Below are positions 43,281-51,405 of a stretch of 64,000 nt of DNA, one piece after another. Source of the DNA: an uncultured Prevotellaceae bacterium (GTDB lineage Bacteria; Bacteroidota; Bacteroidia; Bacteroidales; Bacteroidaceae); contig ONNV01000007.1 in NCBI GenBank assembly GCA_900319225.1, positions 112,888 through 176,887 of the forward strand. Reading direction: 5' to 3'. A program made the position numbers and the translations under genes. The first letter of the stretch is position 1. Every line of letters begins with the position of its first letter. The notes under the pieces were generated by a model. It saw only the letters and a list, made by a program, of their open reading frames with translations, was not told the origin of the DNA and did not search any database.

Positions 43281-43636
43281 TTGCCTGATTCAATCTGATC
43301 GATAATGTCCTTAAGTTCATCGACGGATAGTTTATCCTCCTTAAGGAATGTCATAACCACGTTCTTGTATGAACTGCTGAAAAACTCATCCACCAGTCCG
43401 CCCAGGCCCGATGCCCGGTACTCCTCCTTGCTTACTGCCGCAAAATAGCGGTAGTTGCTGCCAAAAGCCTCGTGGTCAATGAACCCGTCGGCCTGCAGAG
43501 TGCGAACCTGTGTGGATAGTGTGCTGAAACTAGGTTTGGGGTCCGGATAAAGCTCCTGCAACTCCCTTACAAACATAGGACCATGAGCCCAATAATGCTC
43601 CATAATGACCTTTTCTTTAGATGTCAGTTTTCTCAT
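43277..43636 (-). CDS. BlaI/MecI-family transcriptional repressor
   Basis: Protein of 119 residues from the ATG at 43636 (MRKLTSKEKVIMEHYWAHGP); a TTG at 43648 in the same frame is unlikely. The winged helix covers about residues 5-70 (MFVRELQELYPDPKPSFSTLSTQVRTLQADGFI), followed by the dimerisation region. Repressors of this family are cut by the partner M56 peptidase. Two dyads that overlap and follow its promoter box (43668-43706) are probable operators, so it would repress itself and perhaps the divergent HAD gene. Translationally coupled to the peptidase. Confidence 0.92.
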   Translation of the reverse strand: MRKLTSKEKVIMEHYWAHGPMFVRELQELYPDPKPSFSTLSTQVRTLQADGFIDHEAFGSNYRYFAAVSKEEYRASGLGGLVDEFFSSSYKNVVMTFLKEDKLSVDELKDIIDQIESGK

Positions 43637-43664
43637 AAGACACGTCAACTAATGATTTTCACTG

Positions 43665-43672
43665 CAAAGCTA
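43665..43672 (-). promoter_or_regulatory. Promoter -7 box of the blaI-like operon
   Basis: Minus strand TAGCTTTG, matching TAnnTTTG, 28 bases before the ATG at 43636. It overlaps the first operator dyad by five bases. Confidence 0.6.
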
Positions 43673-43706
43673 AAACATTTAGCTAGACCAGCCAAATTTT
43701 TTAGCT
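43668..43706. promoter_or_regulatory. Tandem operator dyads for the BlaI-like repressor
   Basis: Dyad 1: AGCTAAA (43668-43674), ACA, TTTAGCT (43678-43684), perfect. Dyad 2: AGCCAAA (43690-43696), TTT, TTTAGCT (43700-43706), one mismatch. Centres are 22 bases apart, about two helix turns, which would allow dimers to bind on the same face. The placement over the promoter fits repression. Confidence 0.75.
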
Positions 43707-43763
43707 GAAATTTTTCATTTTCCCTTTTTATCCATAGAGAATAGTACTTTGGGGATGTTTTTT

Positions 43764-43771
43764 TATCTTTG
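43764..43771 (+). promoter_or_regulatory. Promoter -7 box of the HAD gene
   Basis: TATCTTTG, matching TAnnTTTG, 22 bases before the ATG at 43794. Confidence 0.6.
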
Positions 43772-43793
43772 AAACCAGTAAAAACGGAACAGT

Positions 43794-44651
43794 ATGGAAA
43801 GACCCACGGTAGCTCTGATGTATGATTTTGACGGAACGCTCTCTCCGTCATATATGCAGGAGTATGACTTTATGGATGCCATAGGGCTCACGGATAAGGA
43901 GTCATTCTGGAAGGCATCGCATGGACTGGCCGAGAAACAGCAGTCCAGTACAATCCTTGCCTACATGAAGCTGATGGTGGATAAGGCCCAGGAGAACGGA
44001 ATAAGCATCCGCCGCCAGCAGTTTGTGGAGTTTGGGCGTGGAATAGGATTCTTTCCCGGTGTGGAGCAGTGGTTTGAGCTGATAAACCGTAAGGGTGAGG
44101 AGATGGGCGTGAACGTGGAGCACTACATAATATCATCGGGCCTTAAGGAACTTATAGAGGGTACAAGCATAGCCAAATATTTCAAGCAGATATACGCCTG
44201 CTCATTCATGTATGAGAAAGACAAGGCCGTCTGGCCCGCCGTGGCAGTGGACTTTACATCCAAGACACAGTTCATATTCATGATTAACAAGGGTATCTAT
44301 GATATATGGCGTAATGCGCAGATCAATGATTCCATGCCCGATGAAGGCCGTCCCGTGCCGTTCCACAACATGATTTACTTTGGTGACGGTGAGACCGATA
44401 TCCCCAGCATGCGTATAGTAAAGGGTGAGGGAGGCCACTCCATAGCCATTTACAAGCCCGGCAACGATTCCAGCCGTGCTCAGGCCCGCAACCTGGTACA
44501 GAGAGGCCGCGTAAACTTTGCCTGTCCGGGTGATTACCGTGAGGGCAGCGAACTCTACAACGCCGTAATAGCCACCATCGCCAAGGTAAAGACAGGCTCC
44601 GATTTCCACAAGCTGGAGCGCCAGAACCAAAAGTCCATGCTTGAGGAGTAA
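43794..44651 (+). CDS. HAD-family phosphatase
   Basis: Protein of 285 residues with HAD motif I DFDGTL at about 11-16, the motif II region with YIISSGLKELIEG near 105, and motif IV FGDGETDIPSM near 200. The aspartate pair needed for phosphotransfer is present. The substrate is unknown; the layout resembles phosphoserine-phosphatase-like HAD proteins. It is divergent from the BlaI-like operon and shares a 157-base control region with it. It is followed 52 bases later by the DUF4424-like gene. Confidence 0.85.
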   Translation: MERPTVALMYDFDGTLSPSYMQEYDFMDAIGLTDKESFWKASHGLAEKQQSSTILAYMKLMVDKAQENGISIRRQQFVEFGRGIGFFPGVEQWFELINRKGEEMGVNVEHYIISSGLKELIEGTSIAKYFKQIYACSFMYEKDKAVWPAVAVDFTSKTQFIFMINKGIYDIWRNAQINDSMPDEGRPVPFHNMIYFGDGETDIPSMRIVKGEGGHSIAIYKPGNDSSRAQARNLVQRGRVNFACPGDYREGSELYNAVIATIAKVKTGSDFHKLERQNQKSMLEE

Positions 44652-44703
44652 TTTCCCGATATACTTTAGTATATTCGCCGAACAACCCTATAATTAACCT
44701 GTT

Positions 44704-45906
44704 ATGAGAAAAGTCCTTGCTCTTATTGTTTGCCTGATTTCAGTAGTCGTTGCGTACGCTAATGACGGTGCATTCTATGCCTCAGGTACCCATCTGATTC
44801 CCGTTACCGAGACCGATATCCGCGTCCAGAAGGAGGTGCTCACGCTGAACCGTGTGAATGACAGGATTGAGGTTACAGTCTATTACGAGTTCTTTAATCC
44901 TGTAGGAGAGAAGGAGGTGCTGGTAGGATTTGAGGCTAGAGAGCCGGATGTGTATTTCAATAAAGAATCAGTAAGGGCTTTTCCGAATCATCCGTATATG
45001 CGTAATTTCAAGGTGGTGATGAACGGCGAGCCCCTTAATTATGAGGTTGCACATGTATCCCGTTACGATGAAAACTGGAAATATATAAGCAATCCGCAGT
45101 ATTATGTTGACGGAATGATTCAGAGTGCATCAGTTGAGGAGTTGGATTTGGAAGATTGGTTGAATGAAGTTGAAGGTTTTGAAGAGGCAGTCTCACATCC
45201 TTTATACGTCTATCATTTCAATGCCAGGTTCCGTCCGGGACTGAATATCATTCAGCATACATATGAGTATGACATGTCTTATTCCTATAATGGTGAATTA
45301 CCCGAGTTCATATACGTCCTGACCGCTGCAAACCGTTGGGCAAATAACGGTATTGATGACTTTACCCTGTACATCAATATGGGAGAGCACACCTCATTCA
45401 ACATCTCACCGACCTTCTTTAATAGTGCACAGGACTGGGAAATACTGGGTAAAGGCAAGGATGTGAAAGCAGCTTCATATATGCAGCGCGACAGTATCAG
45501 ATTCCATATGCAGCAGGGCAGCATCAGATTCCATAAGGACCAGTTCCATCCGGACGGGAATATTTATATCAGCCAGGACTATAGCAAAAGCCACTTCTAT
45601 TATAAATCCCCATATCATGATTTCAAATACAATGCAGCCGGAGTGATGGATGCCATAAAAGACCGGTATCTCCCATCTCTGGAAATAAAACAGAAAAAGG
45701 AGGATTCCTATTACAACGAATTCACCCCGGACCAGCGTCGGATCCTAAAGAACCTGCCCTTTGCCTATAGAGGCTACATCTTCAACTCCAAAGAACTGCA
45801 GGACTTCTACGAATCCACCTCTTGGTACATCCCCAACCCCGATTACAAGCCCGATATGCAGCAACTCCCTGAGGAAGAGCAGAACTGGGTAGAGTTCTGG
45901 AAATAA
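44704..45906 (+). CDS. Exported protein with DUF4424-like and YARHG-like domains
   Basis: Protein of 400 residues. Signal peptide MRKVLALIVCLISVVVAYA; the mature start NDGAFYASGTHLIPVTETDI and the following strands VTVYYEFFNPVGEKEVLVGFEAREP resemble DUF4424. The C-terminal 60 residues (LPFAYRGYIFNSKELQDFYE ... SWYIPNPDYKP) resemble the YARHG domain, which is thought to bind cell-wall components. No enzyme motif is visible. A periplasmic or surface role is likely; a specific function is not. Codon use looks like its neighbours. Confidence 0.65.
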   Translation: MRKVLALIVCLISVVVAYANDGAFYASGTHLIPVTETDIRVQKEVLTLNRVNDRIEVTVYYEFFNPVGEKEVLVGFEAREPDVYFNKESVRAFPNHPYMRNFKVVMNGEPLNYEVAHVSRYDENWKYISNPQYYVDGMIQSASVEELDLEDWLNEVEGFEEAVSHPLYVYHFNARFRPGLNIIQHTYEYDMSYSYNGELPEFIYVLTAANRWANNGIDDFTLYINMGEHTSFNISPTFFNSAQDWEILGKGKDVKAASYMQRDSIRFHMQQGSIRFHKDQFHPDGNIYISQDYSKSHFYYKSPYHDFKYNAAGVMDAIKDRYLPSLEIKQKKEDSYYNEFTPDQRRILKNLPFAYRGYIFNSKELQDFYESTSWYIPNPDYKPDMQQLPEEEQNWVEFWK

Positions 45907-45939
45907 TTCCACAAATTATTAGCCCCGTCTCCCTTTGCA

Positions 45940-46177
45940 GGAGCCGGACATCCGGTTGGGGGACCATCAGTGCAGCGACGTTAAGCGAGTGCCCTGGAAA
46001 GGCCGTTAAGAACATCGTGGCGTTCAACGAAGGTTAGGCCCCGAAGGGGACTAAGACGGAGGCGATCGATGTTTAGGCCTTGGAGGGAGCGCGAGTAGTC
46101 GCGGAACGTTGCGTCCCAAAACCGGATGTCCGGCGGAGCCTCGGAACGTTGCGTCCCGGAAACGGATGTCCGGCGGA
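45940..46177. repeat. GC-rich palindromic region with two 36-base direct repeats
   Basis: No gene is seen from 45907 to 46270. The region has palindromes (CCGGACATCCGG near 45944; GGCCCCgaaGGGG near 46038; CGCGAgtagTCGCG near 46091) and two direct repeats, 46102-46137 and 46142-46177 (33 of 36 identical, period 40), each ending CGGATGTCCGGCGGA. The start of the region (45940-45965) carries the same CCGGATGTCCGG part inverted. Confidence 0.75.
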
Positions 46178-46253
46178 CTTTACAAAATAGAAGAGACTGT
46201 GCAAAACGCCCCGTTTTGTCATAACCCCAAAAGGCCAGCGGACCGTTAATCCG

Positions 46254-46261
46254 TATCTTTG
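46254..46261 (+). promoter_or_regulatory. Promoter -7 box of the etf operon
   Basis: TATCTTTG, matching TAnnTTTG, 9 bases before the ATG at 46271. It excludes the in-frame TTG at 46259. Confidence 0.65.
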
Positions 46262-46270
46262 CATCCATCT

Positions 46271-47077
46271 ATGGATAAGTTCAATATAATAGTTTTGGCA
46301 AAGCAGGTGCCCGATACCCGTCAGGTGGGTAAGGACGCCATGAATGCCGACGGCACCATAAACCGTGCCGCACTTCCGGCAGTGTTCAACCCGGAGGACC
46401 TGAACGCCCTGGAGCAGGCCCTTGCCATCAAGGACCGTTTCCCCGGCAGCAAAGTGACAATGCTCACTATGGGTCCTGAGAGAGCAAAAGAGATAGTGAT
46501 GGAGGGTGTATACCGCGGTGCCGATGACGGATATCTGCTTTCAGACCGTCTGTTTGCAGGTGCCGATACACTTGCCACATCATATGCCCTGTCAACCGCA
46601 ATCCGCAAGATAGGTAAGTTCGATATAATAATAGGTGGCCGTCAGGCCATTGACGGTGATACCGCACAGGTAGGCCCGCAGGTAGCTGAGAAACTGGGCC
46701 TGAACCAGATAACCTACGTTGAGGAGGTGCTGGAGATGGATGCCAAGAGCGTAACCGTAAAGCGAGTGATCACAGGTGGTGTGGAGACCGTGAAGGCTCC
46801 GCTGCCCTGCCTGCTTACCGTGAACGGAAGCGCCGCCCCCTGCCGCCCCCGCAACGCCAAGCTGCTCATGAGCCGCAAGCGTTATGAGGTACCCACATGG
46901 GCCGTGGCCGATGTGAACGCCGATCCCGCCAAGTGCGGACTGTCAGGTTCACCCACCAAGGTAAAGAAGATAGAGAACATAGTATTCCAGGCCAAGGAGA
47001 GCAAGCGCTTTGGTGCAGCCGATGCCGATATCGCAGCTCTGATTGATGAACTGGCCGTTAACCACATAATAGGATAA
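46271..47077 (+). CDS. etfB: Electron transfer flavoprotein, beta subunit
   Basis: Protein of 268 residues from the ATG at 46271 (MDKFNIIVLAKQVPDTRQVG). ETF beta signatures: LNALEQALAIKDRFPGSKVT, then GGRQAIDGDTAQVGPQVAEK, and the conserved VKRVITGGVETVKAPLPCLL. It carries electrons between the acyl-CoA dehydrogenase encoded two genes later and another acceptor; whether the ETF is of the bifurcating kind cannot be read reliably. First gene of the etfB-etfA-acd operon. Confidence 0.93.
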   Translation: MDKFNIIVLAKQVPDTRQVGKDAMNADGTINRAALPAVFNPEDLNALEQALAIKDRFPGSKVTMLTMGPERAKEIVMEGVYRGADDGYLLSDRLFAGADTLATSYALSTAIRKIGKFDIIIGGRQAIDGDTAQVGPQVAEKLGLNQITYVEEVLEMDAKSVTVKRVITGGVETVKAPLPCLLTVNGSAAPCRPRNAKLLMSRKRYEVPTWAVADVNADPAKCGLSGSPTKVKKIENIVFQAKESKRFGAADADIAALIDELAVNHIIG

Positions 47078-47080
47078 GCC

Positions 47081-48100
47081 ATGAACAGCGTATTCGTATA
47101 TTGTGAGCTTGAGGGCAACCAGGTTGCTCCGGTCAGTCAGGAACTGCTTACCAAGGGCCGTTCTCTGGCATCACAGCTTGGAGTAAAACTTGAGGCAATT
47201 GCCATAGGCAGTGAGCTCAAGGGAATAGAGAATCAGATACTTCCTTACGGTGTCGATGTGCTGCATCTGTTTGATGACAAGGCACTGGCACCTTACACCA
47301 CAGCACCCCATTCAGCAATTCTGGTAAAGCTGTTCCAGGAGGAGAAGCCGCAGATTGCACTCATGGGCGCAACCGTCATTGGCCGTGACCTGGGTCCCAG
47401 GGTATCATCGGCACTGGGTAGCGGACTTACTGCCGATTGCACCAACCTTGAGATTGGTGAGTATGAGGACAAGAAGACAGGCAAGGTCTATGAGAACCTG
47501 CTCTATCAGATCCGTCCCGCATTCGGCGGTAACATCATTGCAACCATCGTAAACCCCGACCACCGTCCCCAGATGGCAACCGTACGTCAGGGCGTGATGA
47601 AGAATGAGCCCCTTAAGGATGTTGCAAAAGGAACCATAGTAAACCATAAGGTTGCGGATTATGTAAGCCAGGCTGACCTGGCAGTAAGCGTGATTGAGCG
47701 CCACATGCAGAAACCCTCACACCATCTGGACAGCGCCAGCATAGTAGTTGCCGGCGGTTACGGAATGGGCAGCCGCGAGGGCTTTGACATGCTGTTCAAG
47801 CTGGCTGACCTGTTGCATGCAGAGGTTGGCGCCAGCCGTGCCGCAGTAGATGCCGGTATGGTTGACCATGACCGTCAGATAGGTCAGACCGGTCTTACCG
47901 TACGCCCCAAGCTCTATATCGCCTGCGGTATATCTGGCCAGATACAGCACATAGCAGGTATGCGTGAGAGCAGCCTCATCATGTCAATCAACCAGGATCC
48001 CGATGCTCCCATCAACGCCATTGCCGATTATGTGGTAACCGGCCGCGTTGAGGATGTGATTCCCAAAATGATCCGTAACTTAAAGGAGATTTCAAAATGA
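47081..48100 (+). CDS. etfA: Electron transfer flavoprotein, alpha subunit
   Basis: Protein of 339 residues. The FAD-binding C-terminal domain is seen in VAGGYGMGSREGFDMLFKLA, VGASRAAVDAGMVDHDRQIG, and YIACGISGQIQHIAGM with NQDPDAPI. It starts 3 bases after etfB and overlaps the dehydrogenase start by 4 bases (ATGA), so the three proteins are made in step. Confidence 0.95.
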   Translation: MNSVFVYCELEGNQVAPVSQELLTKGRSLASQLGVKLEAIAIGSELKGIENQILPYGVDVLHLFDDKALAPYTTAPHSAILVKLFQEEKPQIALMGATVIGRDLGPRVSSALGSGLTADCTNLEIGEYEDKKTGKVYENLLYQIRPAFGGNIIATIVNPDHRPQMATVRQGVMKNEPLKDVAKGTIVNHKVADYVSQADLAVSVIERHMQKPSHHLDSASIVVAGGYGMGSREGFDMLFKLADLLHAEVGASRAAVDAGMVDHDRQIGQTGLTVRPKLYIACGISGQIQHIAGMRESSLIMSINQDPDAPINAIADYVVTGRVEDVIPKMIRNLKEISK

Positions 48101-49788
48101 ACAGATATAAAGATACCCCTGAACTTGAAGCCCGCATGCACTCTCCGCTTATGGAGCGTATCGTGGAACTTAAGGAGAACTTCTATGCAGAGGCCGGCAA
48201 GTATGATTATGCACCGCAGGATTTTGCCGATGCAATGGACAACTACAGCCGCGTGCTGGAACTGACCGGCAGCGTATGCGAGGATGTGATTGCTCCCAAT
48301 GCAGAGCGTGTGGACCGCGAAGGTTCACACTGCAGCGGCGGTCGCGTGCAGTATTCTGAGGGTACTGCCCAGAACCTCAAGGTGATGCATCAGGCCGGAA
48401 TGTCCGGATTCGGTCTTCCACGTCAGTACGGCGGTCTGAACATGCCTGTAACAGTGTTCAGCGCAGTATGTGAGATGATATCACGTGCCGATGCCTCATT
48501 CCAGAACGTATGGGGCCTGCAGTCATGCGCCGATACCATCAATGAGTTTGGCAGCGCAGAGCAGAAAGAGAAATACCTGACCATGGCAAGCAACGGCGCC
48601 ACCATGTCAATGGACCTTACTGAGCCCGATGCCGGCAGTGACCTGCAGAGCGTGATGCTCAAGGCAACAGAAGACGTGGAGAACGGCTGCTGGAGACTGA
48701 ACGGTGTAAAGCGTTTCATCACCAACGGTGACAGCGATATCCACCTGGTGCTGGCCCGTAGTGAGGAGGGTACCACCGATGGCCGCGGCCTGTCACTCTT
48801 TATCTATGACAAGCGTAACGGTGGCGTGAACGTACGCCGTATCGAGGATAAGATGGGTATCCACGGATCACCCACTTGCGAGCTGGTGTTCAACAACGCC
48901 AAGGCAGAGCTTTGCGGTGACCGCCGTCTGGGACTTATCAAGTATGTGATGGCTCTTATGAACGGAGCCCGTCTGGGTATCGCCACACAGAGCGTAGGTA
49001 TTCAGGATGCCGCATGGCGTGAGGCTGTAGCTTATGCTGCAGAGCGCCGTCAGTTTGGCCGTAACATCGATACATTCCCCGCTGTCTACCAGATGCTGGC
49101 AGTGATGAAGGCCAAGGTTGAGGCTTCACGCTCACTCCTGTATGAGACATCACGTTACGTTGATATCTACAAGTCACTTGATGCAATAGCTAAGGTACGC
49201 ACACTCACCCCTGAGGAGCGTCAGGAGAGCAAGCGTTACAGCCGTCTGGCCGATGCGCTCACTCCCATATCAAAGGGTATGACCAGTGAGTTCGCCAACC
49301 AGAACACATATGACAGCATACAGATACACGGAGGTTCAGGCTTTATGCGTGATTATGCCTGCGAGCGTCTGTACCGCGATGCCCGTATCACCTCAATCTA
49401 TGAGGGTACCACACAGCTGCAGGTTGTAGCCGCCCTGCGTTACGTGACCAGCGGCGTATACTCACAGTTCGTGAAGGATATGCTGGCCACACTGCCTGAC
49501 TCAGATAGCAAGGCAGCAATCAGCGCCCTGGTAGAGAAGCTGGATGCCATGACCGCTCATGTGCTGGACCAGAAGGAGACTGAGGTCAATGATTTCTGCG
49601 GACGCCGCCTCATGGAGAGCGCCGCCTACTGCGTAATGAGCACCCTGCTGCTGCGTGACTCAGTAGAGACACCGGATCTGTTTGACAAGTCACTCAAGGT
49701 GTTCCTGGACTATGCACTCTCACAGGTGGAAGGTCATTACAGCGTAGTGATGACCTGGACCGCCCAGAGCATGGAATATTATAAATAA
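48097..49788 (+). CDS. Acyl-CoA dehydrogenase with C-terminal extension
   Basis: Flavoenzyme of 563 residues, larger than the classical 380-residue type. Standard middle and C-terminal domains: TMSMDLTEPDAGSDLQSVML, GRGLSLFIYDKR, IHGSPTCELVFNNAK, RRQFGRNIDTFPAVYQML, and QIHGGSGFMRDYACERLYRDARI with ITSIYEGTTQLQ; the glutamate base is probably in the YEGT segment or nearby. An extra helical domain of about 130 residues follows. Together with the ETF it either oxidises acyl-CoA or, in a fermenter, reduces enoyl-CoA. The chain-length preference is unknown. Link with the CoA ligases at 5003-8887 is possible but not shown. Confidence 0.92.
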   Translation: MNRYKDTPELEARMHSPLMERIVELKENFYAEAGKYDYAPQDFADAMDNYSRVLELTGSVCEDVIAPNAERVDREGSHCSGGRVQYSEGTAQNLKVMHQAGMSGFGLPRQYGGLNMPVTVFSAVCEMISRADASFQNVWGLQSCADTINEFGSAEQKEKYLTMASNGATMSMDLTEPDAGSDLQSVMLKATEDVENGCWRLNGVKRFITNGDSDIHLVLARSEEGTTDGRGLSLFIYDKRNGGVNVRRIEDKMGIHGSPTCELVFNNAKAELCGDRRLGLIKYVMALMNGARLGIATQSVGIQDAAWREAVAYAAERRQFGRNIDTFPAVYQMLAVMKAKVEASRSLLYETSRYVDIYKSLDAIAKVRTLTPEERQESKRYSRLADALTPISKGMTSEFANQNTYDSIQIHGGSGFMRDYACERLYRDARITSIYEGTTQLQVVAALRYVTSGVYSQFVKDMLATLPDSDSKAAISALVEKLDAMTAHVLDQKETEVNDFCGRRLMESAAYCVMSTLLLRDSVETPDLFDKSLKVFLDYALSQVEGHYSVVMTWTAQSMEYYK

Positions 49789-49802
49789 AAAGAATCTATT
49801 AT

Positions 49803-49942
49803 AATTTGTTCCATAAACAATCTTTCTGACTCTTTTTCCCTTTGTTCCCATCGTTCCTCGGTCAAAATGGACCTCCATTATTCCCTCAAAACGATAAAAA
49901 CAAAGGAAAAAACAGTCAATAATCTTATTCATGGAACAAATT
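49803..49942. repeat. Long imperfect palindrome before the MATE gene
   Basis: Over 140 bases the sequence pairs with itself in a single register (positions summing to 99745). AATTTGTTCCAT (49803-49814) pairs with 49931-49942; TTTTT-CCTTTGTT with AACAAAGG-AAAAA; ATCGTT with AACGAT. About 40 of the outer 53 positions pair. A small hairpin GGTC/GACC caps the centre. The right end contains the first in-frame ATG (49931) of the MATE frame. Confidence 0.75.
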
Positions 49943-49955
49943 AAAACAGATTCTG

Positions 49956-49963
49956 TACTTTTG
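49956..49963 (+). promoter_or_regulatory. Promoter -7 box of the MATE gene
   Basis: TACTTTTG, matching TAnnTTTG, lies inside the longest possible MATE frame; a GTG start follows 25 bases later at 49988. Confidence 0.5.
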
Positions 49964-49987
49964 TGCCAGGTTTTTAAACAGACTCTG

Positions 49988-51385
49988 GTGCACAGCGATA
50001 ATGTTGACATACTGAAGAGTGAGGCCCGCTACAGGCGGCTCACGGAGACACCGGTTCCAAGGCTGGTACTTAGCCTGGCGGTGCCCACGGTAATAAGCAT
50101 GTCCATATCGGCCATCTACAATATTGTAGATTCATGGTTTGTAGGCCACATCAGCACCGTCGCTACGGCGGGTGTCGGTGTGGCTTTCGCGTACCAGTCA
50201 CTCATACAGGCTACCGGTTTCTTCTTTGGACACGGATCCGGCAACTACATGTCACGTGCGCTGGGTGCGCGTGATGCAGAGGGTGCCGGCAAGATGGCCG
50301 CTACCGGATTCCTGTCCTCATTCCTGATGGGACTGGTGTTCATGGTGCTGGGACTCTGTTTCATGACACCTCTGTCCAGGCTGCTGGGTGCTACCCCTGA
50401 TGTGGTGCCGTACTCAAACGCCTATCTAAGGTGGATACTGATAGCCACACCGTTCCTGGTATCACAGATGACCCTGAACAACCAGCTGCGCCTGCAGGGT
50501 AATGCCATGCTGGCCATGATAGGTATTGCGGCGGGAGCGGTGCTGAACATATTCTTTGACTGGCTGCTTATAGACCGTCTGGATCTGGGTGTGCAGGGTG
50601 CATCAATGGCTACGCTCATAAGCCAGTTCATATCATGGTGCCTGCTGCTGTGGGCTACTACGCTTGACGGAAACGTCCATATACGGCTGCGTAACTTTGC
50701 ACCTACGTTTGACCGTCTGCGTGAGATTGGGGCTGGCGGACTGCCGTCACTTATGCGCCAGTCACTCTCCAGCATATCGGCCATATGTATGAACTGGGCA
50801 GCTGCAAGTTATGCGCTGCAGGGGCAGGAGGCATCGACCATAGCGGCCTTTACCGTGGTGGCCAGAGTGATGCAGACCGCCATGGCGGTGATACTGGGCG
50901 TGGGCCAGGGATTCCAGCCGGTATGCGGATTCAACTGGGGTGCCCGTCTGTACGGCCGCGTAAGGCAGTCTTACCAGTTTACTATAAGCATGTGCGTGGT
51001 GATACTGCTGGTTACATCCACGCTGGGTTGGGTGTTCGCGCCCCAGATCATCAGCTTTTTCCGTGATGAGGATCCCGAGCTTATTAGAATAGGCACTACG
51101 GTGCTGCGCTGGCAGTGCGTGGCATTCCCGCTGGTGGGCCTGACCACTCCTACCAACATGCTGTTGCAGAACATACGCCGTACAGGCAGGGCCACTCTGC
51201 TGGCCATGAGCCGTCACGGTTTCGCATTCTATCCCACGCTCTTTATACTGCCTGCCATCTGGGGCTTGCAGGGGCTGGAGGCCACCATGGCTACGGCCGA
51301 TGTCATAACATTCTCCATCGCACTGCCTTTTGCAATAGGCATGATACGTGAGCTTTCGGCCCGTGAGAGAGGAGAATTTGCCTAA
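49988..51385 (+). CDS. MATE-family efflux transporter
   Basis: Membrane protein of 465 residues if started at the GTG at 49988 (HSDNVDILKSEARYRRLTET); the frame is open to an ATG at 49931, but that ATG is part of a palindrome and precedes a promoter box, so I prefer the later start (not certain). Twelve membrane helices in two halves are visible, with the MATE-type N-terminal motif PRLVLSLAVPTVISMSISAIYNIVD and GHGSGNYMSRALGARD. It exports cationic drugs or metabolites using Na+ or H+. It is followed 20 bases later by an M20 hydrolase with its own promoter. Confidence 0.85.
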   Translation: MHSDNVDILKSEARYRRLTETPVPRLVLSLAVPTVISMSISAIYNIVDSWFVGHISTVATAGVGVAFAYQSLIQATGFFFGHGSGNYMSRALGARDAEGAGKMAATGFLSSFLMGLVFMVLGLCFMTPLSRLLGATPDVVPYSNAYLRWILIATPFLVSQMTLNNQLRLQGNAMLAMIGIAAGAVLNIFFDWLLIDRLDLGVQGASMATLISQFISWCLLLWATTLDGNVHIRLRNFAPTFDRLREIGAGGLPSLMRQSLSSISAICMNWAAASYALQGQEASTIAAFTVVARVMQTAMAVILGVGQGFQPVCGFNWGARLYGRVRQSYQFTISMCVVILLVTSTLGWVFAPQIISFFRDEDPELIRIGTTVLRWQCVAFPLVGLTTPTNMLLQNIRRTGRATLLAMSRHGFAFYPTLFILPAIWGLQGLEATMATADVITFSIALPFAIGMIRELSARERGEFA

Positions 51386-51393
51386 GATTTGTA

Positions 51394-51401
51394 TATCTTT
51401 G
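51394..51401 (+). promoter_or_regulatory. Promoter -7 box of the M20 hydrolase gene
   Basis: TATCTTTG ending only 4 bases before the ATG at 51406, so the mRNA should start at or next to the A of the start codon. Confidence 0.65.
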
Positions 51402-51405
51402 CCGC

